A DNA stretch of 43,415 nucleotides from a virus. The notes below the pieces were generated by a model that made no database searches, had not been told where the DNA came from, and worked only from the letters and a program-made list of their open reading frames with translations. Below, piece after piece: positions 41,080 through 43,415 of the stretch (positions are counted from its first letter, which is position 1; each line of letters begins with the position of its first letter). Location: positions 1 through 43,415 of IMG/VR virus record IMGVR_UViG_3300034198_012655, one strand, 5' to 3'. The position numbers were made by a program, and so were the translations under genes.

Positions 41080-41292
41080 TTATTGAGCATCCTTATTCTT
41101 TGTAATTGTTAAACCGAGAGAGTGAGCAAATGCTCGTGCTTCGTCTGGAGATGAAAATATTGCAGATTGAAAAGATGTTCCCTTGCGCAAGCGTAAGAGA
41201 ATCCACTCGTCTTTGTCTTTCAGTCTCATGACATGAAAGGAATCGTCTCCCTTAATGAGGATGCCATCTGATGAAAAATCATAATCAGTCAT
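41080..41292 (-). CDS. Small beta-rich hypothetical protein (70 aa)
   Basis: 70 aa with an N-terminal beta part (GILIKGDDSFHVMRLKDKDE, then WILLRLRKG) and a C-terminal helix (PDEARAFAHSLGLTI). The pattern of an anti-parallel sheet plus helix is common among small phage proteins, but no family is clear. It starts within the stop region of the 22-aa membrane ORF. Confidence 0.62.
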   Translation of the reverse strand: MTDYDFSSDGILIKGDDSFHVMRLKDKDEWILLRLRKGTSFQSAIFSSPDEARAFAHSLGLTITKNKDAQ

Positions 41293-41353
41293 TGATTACC
41301 ACATACAGGAGAGCAAACGTCAAAACGACGATTAGTAGTTCCAATTTATGCAT
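41285..41353 (-). CDS. Possible 22-aa membrane peptide
   Basis: ATG at 41353 overlaps the end of the 81-aa gene by eight bases, and the TGA at 41285-41287 overlaps the next start. The 22-residue product (MHKLELLIVVLTFALLYVVI plus ND) is one hydrophobic helix. The overlaps on both sides suggest coupled translation, but the ORF is too short to be certain. Confidence 0.42.
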   Translation of the reverse strand: MHKLELLIVVLTFALLYVVIND

Positions 41354-41591
41354 TATTCATTTCCTTATACTCTTGCATTGCTTTGTTTAAATCTCCGTAG
41401 TGCGCATCACGAACATGTCCAAAACCGTCTATTTCACATGCTTCCACAAATGCTTCAGTCACATTTTTCCATTGGTTTATCTCATGCATGTAATCAGAAA
41501 TTAGTTTCTCAAGAGCCCATAAAGCAAACACTCCCAAAAACGCGCTTGCAGACAAAAGCACCAAAACAGTATCTGTGGATATCTCAATCAT
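41346..41591 (-). CDS. Single-pass membrane protein (81 aa)
   Basis: 81 aa. Residues 8-27 (TVLVLLSASAFLGVFALWAL) form one N-terminal membrane helix; the rest is a soluble helical tail (SDYMHEINQWKNVTEAFVEA). The short acidic N-terminus outside and the long tail inside suggest an anchor or spanin-like arrangement, but without a lysis cassette I do not call it one. It overlaps the 86-aa gene by eight bases. Confidence 0.62.
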   Translation of the reverse strand: MIEISTDTVLVLLSASAFLGVFALWALEKLISDYMHEINQWKNVTEAFVEACEIDGFGHVRDAHYGDLNKAMQEYKEMNNA

Positions 41592-41844
41592 TTCTGCTGT
41601 TCACAATCTTGGCAAAAGCCTTTACGGCTGAACACTTGCGACAAGTATCAACAGTGTCGTAGTCATCATGCAGAATACGACAGGTGTCCATCGCCGGCAA
41701 TGCGACATCAGCGAGCATGTCTACCTTTTCATTCAAATCATCAACTTTTCCAGCGAGACACTGACAGTACATCTTCCATGTACGGAGTTCTTCTTCAAGT
41801 TCAGAACTATGTGTTATCCACCATTTAACTGTTTGCCTATCCAT
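41584..41844 (-). CDS. Small Cys-containing hypothetical protein (86 aa)
   Basis: 86 aa: a coiled-coil helix through residue 45 (SSELEEELRTWKMYCQCLAG), then DTCRILHDDYDTVDTCRKC with cysteines that could pair or bind a metal. Unrecognised. Its ATG shares one base with the stop of the 125-aa gene. Confidence 0.62.
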   Translation of the reverse strand: MDRQTVKWWITHSSELEEELRTWKMYCQCLAGKVDDLNEKVDMLADVALPAMDTCRILHDDYDTVDTCRKCSAVKAFAKIVNSRND

Positions 41845-42221
41845 CAGTTATCCTCCGATAATTCTTGACATTGCTCGTTATCTAACTTGATAACAGTTCT
41901 CCTGCGGAATCTGTTGTACACAGAACGCTCAGGGCCGTCCTCCATCCACAAGTGAGAAGAACGATAGTTCTTGCTTTCAGCGTAAGCGTCGTACTTGTCT
42001 ACCCATTCATCAAGACCACAGGTGCAGTCGTCGTCTTCAAGGTATTCTTCACTGACGCTTCTACAGTGTTCGCGATGCCAACCAGAAAAGCAGAGACCAG
42101 ACGCTAACTCGCGCCACATGTCACGCTCTTTGGTCATTTCCTGGAGTTGTTCCCAATACGAAGGGACGCCAGTAATCGTGTGCATCTTCTCAATCCGGTC
42201 TTTGTATTCATCAATATCCAT
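41844..42221 (-). CDS. Hypothetical protein heading the small-gene operon (125 aa)
   Basis: 125 aa, acidic, with a helical N-terminus (YWEQLQEMTKERDMWRELAS) and a Cys/His group (LCFSGWHREHC, then DDDCTCGLDEW) that could bind a metal. It is the first gene of at least ten small minus-strand genes running down to the LamG protein. An AT-rich TATAGT lies just upstream on the minus strand and could be a -10 box, but no matching -35 is clear. Function unknown. Confidence 0.66.
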   Translation of the reverse strand: MDIDEYKDRIEKMHTITGVPSYWEQLQEMTKERDMWRELASGLCFSGWHREHCRSVSEEYLEDDDCTCGLDEWVDKYDAYAESKNYRSSHLWMEDGPERSVYNRFRRRTVIKLDNEQCQELSEDN

Positions 42222-42267
42222 AGCGGAAAACTATAACGCCAATTTGAAGATATTGCTACTAGCAAAT

Positions 42268-42280
42268 ATTGGATAAATCT
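42268..42280 (+). repeat. 13-bp direct repeat, left copy
   Basis: ATTGGATAAATCT occurs at 42268-42280 and again, identical, at 42865-42877, so the two copies flank the nuclease-like gene 597 bases apart. The left copy includes the TTG start used for that gene. Confidence 0.75.
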
Positions 42281-42865
42281 AACCACCACACACAAGCGGG
42301 TATATGTCTAGAGGGTCCTAAATGTAGGGAAAAGGAAAAATCGCCCGTATCCTTCTACCATGTCTACGAGCCTGGAGAGATTGTGATTATAGAACTAGAA
42401 CCCTGGGAGTATGTACACGCCTCTAATGTCGGTATAGCACGATTTGCAGCCAACTGGGGCAAAAAGGACGCGCTTCATTACAAGAAAGAACTAATGGAGG
42501 ATGACCGCACAGCGACTGTCGCAGCAGCAATATGCGAGTTAGCAGTAGCCAAAGCCACCAACAGATTCTGGAGTGGACACGTATGGTCAAAGGAAGACCA
42601 CCGCAAATACAAAGACGTACCAGATGTGGGCAGGAATATAGAAGTCCGCCGAGTACGAAAAGGAACGACGGTAGCCCTTCGCCGGCACCAACTAGGCAAA
42701 GGACTCATACTCTTTGCAGCACAACCAGTAGCACCAGAGTTCATGACCGTAGACGTCTGGGGATGGATTGACTACGACCAAGCCTGGGAACTGGCAGAAC
42801 CATCGCACTATGCACCTGAAACAACTCTGCTGCTTGACCGTATACACCTGAAGACCGAATGGTGA
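42269..42865 (+). CDS. PD-(D/E)XK-like nuclease-fold phage protein
   Basis: 198 aa. The pattern fits a restriction-endonuclease-like core: Glu90 in a helix (TVAAAICELAVAKATN), Asp119 and Glu125-Val-Arg127 in PDVGRNIEVRRV, then GTTVALRRHQLGKGL with a candidate Gln and a following strand. The ExK Lys is Arg here, so catalysis is uncertain. The only in-frame start giving this full length is TTG at 42269, inside a 13-base repeat (ATTGGATAAATCT) that also occurs right after the gene; no strong ribosome site is visible, and the true start may be further in. The C-terminal half is the best conserved-looking part. Phage proteins of this type act in DNA end processing or host DNA degradation. Confidence 0.68.
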   Translation: MDKSNHHTQAGICLEGPKCREKEKSPVSFYHVYEPGEIVIIELEPWEYVHASNVGIARFAANWGKKDALHYKKELMEDDRTATVAAAICELAVAKATNRFWSGHVWSKEDHRKYKDVPDVGRNIEVRRVRKGTTVALRRHQLGKGLILFAAQPVAPEFMTVDVWGWIDYDQAWELAEPSHYAPETTLLLDRIHLKTEW

Positions 42866-42877
42866 TTGGATAAATCT
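42865..42877 (+). repeat. 13-bp direct repeat, right copy
   Basis: Identical to 42268-42280; it begins at the stop codon of the nuclease-like gene. It may mark recombination of a gene cassette or be a binding site. Confidence 0.75.
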
Positions 42878-42883
42878 ATTCAA

Positions 42884-42904
42884 GGGGTTTTGAAACCCAT
42901 TTTA
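42884..42904 (+). terminator. Weak terminator after nuclease-like gene
   Basis: GGGGTTTTGAAACCC forms a five- to six-pair stem with a very small loop and is followed by ATTTT. It is weak, but it is placed about 20 bases after the stop. Confidence 0.45.
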
Positions 42905-42998
42905 GGTATATTGGTCCCCCCAGGGCGGGTGGAGAAACCCAAAAAGTTGGTTGGCAGTCCCGTAGATGGGGTTTTGTTTCCGACCTTTTTGACGAGAG

Positions 42999-43007
42999 TT
43001 ATCCACA
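42999..43007 (+). promoter_or_regulatory. DnaA box
   Basis: TTATCCACA is a perfect match to the bacterial DnaA-binding consensus. It lies immediately left of the LexA box in a non-coding stretch. A single 9-mer can occur by chance, and no second perfect box was found nearby. Confidence 0.55.
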
Positions 43008-43009
43008 GG

Positions 43010-43025
43010 GCGAACACACGTTCGC
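43010..43025. promoter_or_regulatory. LexA (SOS) box
   Basis: GCGAACACACGTTCGC is a 16-base palindrome-like site whose core CGAAC-N4-GTTCG fully matches the Gram-positive SOS-box pattern CGAACRNRYGTTYG and the actinobacterial GAAC-N4-GTTC core. It is in non-coding DNA beside a DnaA box. It could be bound by host LexA or by the phage LexA-like protein encoded at 38047-38283. Confidence 0.7.
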
Positions 43026-43038
43026 TTTGCCTTTGATG

Positions 43039-43052
43039 TTAGGTCAGCCTAA
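43039..43052. promoter_or_regulatory. Short inverted repeat
   Basis: TTAGG-TCAG-CCTAA is a perfect five-base inverted repeat 13 bases after the LexA box; TTAGG recurs near 43073. It may be a protein-binding site in the same control region. Confidence 0.35.
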
Positions 43053-43383
43053 TACGTAAGGTAACCCTATCGTTAGGTGCCCCTTACAAATACCCTACCC
43101 CTGTCAGGTGTGCCTATCATGATGTGTCAGTATCATCATGCAACCATCTAGTAGTCAATCAAGTCAGTCACCACTGTTTGTTTAATAATAACTTGACAAT
43201 CAATCATCAATCTGTTTAGTAAATCGTAACCATTTGATGTAAAGAATCAATTGATAGTGATAGACATTCAATCGTAATGACTCAATCATTTTATTCATAT
43301 CATTCATCTCTATTCATTAATGGTAATCACATTATGACCATGACTACTCTCATGACTCATAACTCATAACATACAATAGTCAC

Positions 43384-43415
43384 ATGCCATTCTCTTATGA
43401 TGTAGACCCAACACA
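43384..43415 (+). CDS. Start of a gene running off the window (partial)
   Basis: ATG at 43384 opens a frame (MPFSYDVDPT) that is still open at the last base. TACAAT at 43372-43377, six bases upstream, could be a -10 box giving a leaderless transcript. The piece is too short to identify. Confidence 0.4.
   Translation, partial: MPFSYDVDPT

Larger units (their letters stand above)
42878..43383. other. Non-coding regulatory or origin-like region
   Basis: About 500 bases without a convincing gene. The left part holds a weak hairpin, then the DnaA box and LexA box. From about 43110 the sequence is AT-rich and made of many short TCAT, ATCA and ATTCAT units, with an inverted repeat CATGATG / CATCATG at 43118-43140 and a CTCATGACTCATAACTCATAAC run near 43350-43370. 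This layout suits a replication origin or the control region of a divergent or early operon. No long iteron or CRISPR-like repeat is present. Confidence 0.5.

Noticed and set aside
42867-43036. Open frame of about 55 codons starting with TTG in the right 13-bp repeat.
   Set aside because: Low-complexity and proline-rich, no ribosome site, and it covers the hairpin, DnaA box and LexA box; more likely non-coding.
43110-43375. Dense short TCAT/ATCA units as a possible CRISPR or iteron array.
   Set aside because: Units are too short and irregular, with no constant spacer length; kept only as an origin-like, AT-rich region.

Overview
The window is part of a tailed double-stranded DNA bacteriophage (Caudoviricetes) genome, or a prophage or metagenomic contig of one. 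It carries a terminase large subunit, HK97-type portal, prohead protease and major capsid protein, three tRNAs and tightly packed, often overlapping genes. An actinobacterial host is likely but inferred: there is a DUF2510-type W..DP...RWWDG segment, a GAAC-N4-GTTC LexA box, a B12-dependent ribonucleotide reductase and several actinophage-style virion motifs. By eye the base composition is moderately AT-rich, which would fit a low-GC aquatic actinobacterium. No tail tape-measure, lysis, polymerase or integrase gene is visible, so the window is only part of the genome.

Layout. (1) 1-4272: the 3' end of a + strand gene, then a minus-strand operon read from the terminase large subunit through a hypothetical protein, a RAD52-type annealing protein, an Fe-S RecB/Cas4-like exonuclease, two small proteins and an HNH endonuclease. 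(2) 4315-30209, + strand: head-morphogenesis operon with a small membrane protein, the portal, a roughly 2263-aa prohead-protease fusion, a 459-aa protein, an 1862-aa zincin-containing protein, proteins of 135, 200, 668, 951, 112 and 627 aa, and the major capsid protein, closed by a strong terminator. (3) 30282-33312, + strand: Dps, an Asp/Asn hydroxylase-like oxygenase, three small ORFs and a Cys-rich 388-aa protein. (4) 33385-36994, minus strand: a small beta-rich protein, class II ribonucleotide reductase and two hypotheticals, with a tRNA-Ile-like gene on the opposite strand between the last two. (5) 37062-38283, + strand: an H1-like Lys/Ala-rich protein, a HicA-like small protein, an HTH protein and a LexA-type winged helix. 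(6) 38284-42221, minus strand: tRNA-Arg, a metallophosphoesterase, tRNA-Ser, a LamG-like adhesin and a run of small overlapping genes. (7) 42269-43415: a PD-(D/E)XK-like protein, then about 0.5 kb of non-coding DNA with a perfect DnaA box and a LexA box, and the probable start of another gene.

The most unusual part is the head operon. Five very large proteins share short peptide motifs: a recurrent SGL[SR]S[SR]-type peptide (about 18 copies), a DxDxDGxxxE calcium-loop peptide (3 copies) and Cys-pair peptides. Between these lie enzyme-like domains: prohead serine protease, HTH repeats, a HipA-like kinase, a possible degenerate second kinase, a HEFSH metallopeptidase, an ADP-ribosyltransferase-like domain and a zeta-toxin P-loop kinase. 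A similar KGLGSS peptide sits in the major capsid protein about where an HK97 delta domain would end. My inference is that these are polyproteins, cut by the linked prohead protease, that load effector domains into the virion for delivery on infection. The motifs are visible in the sequence; the processing and delivery are hypotheses.
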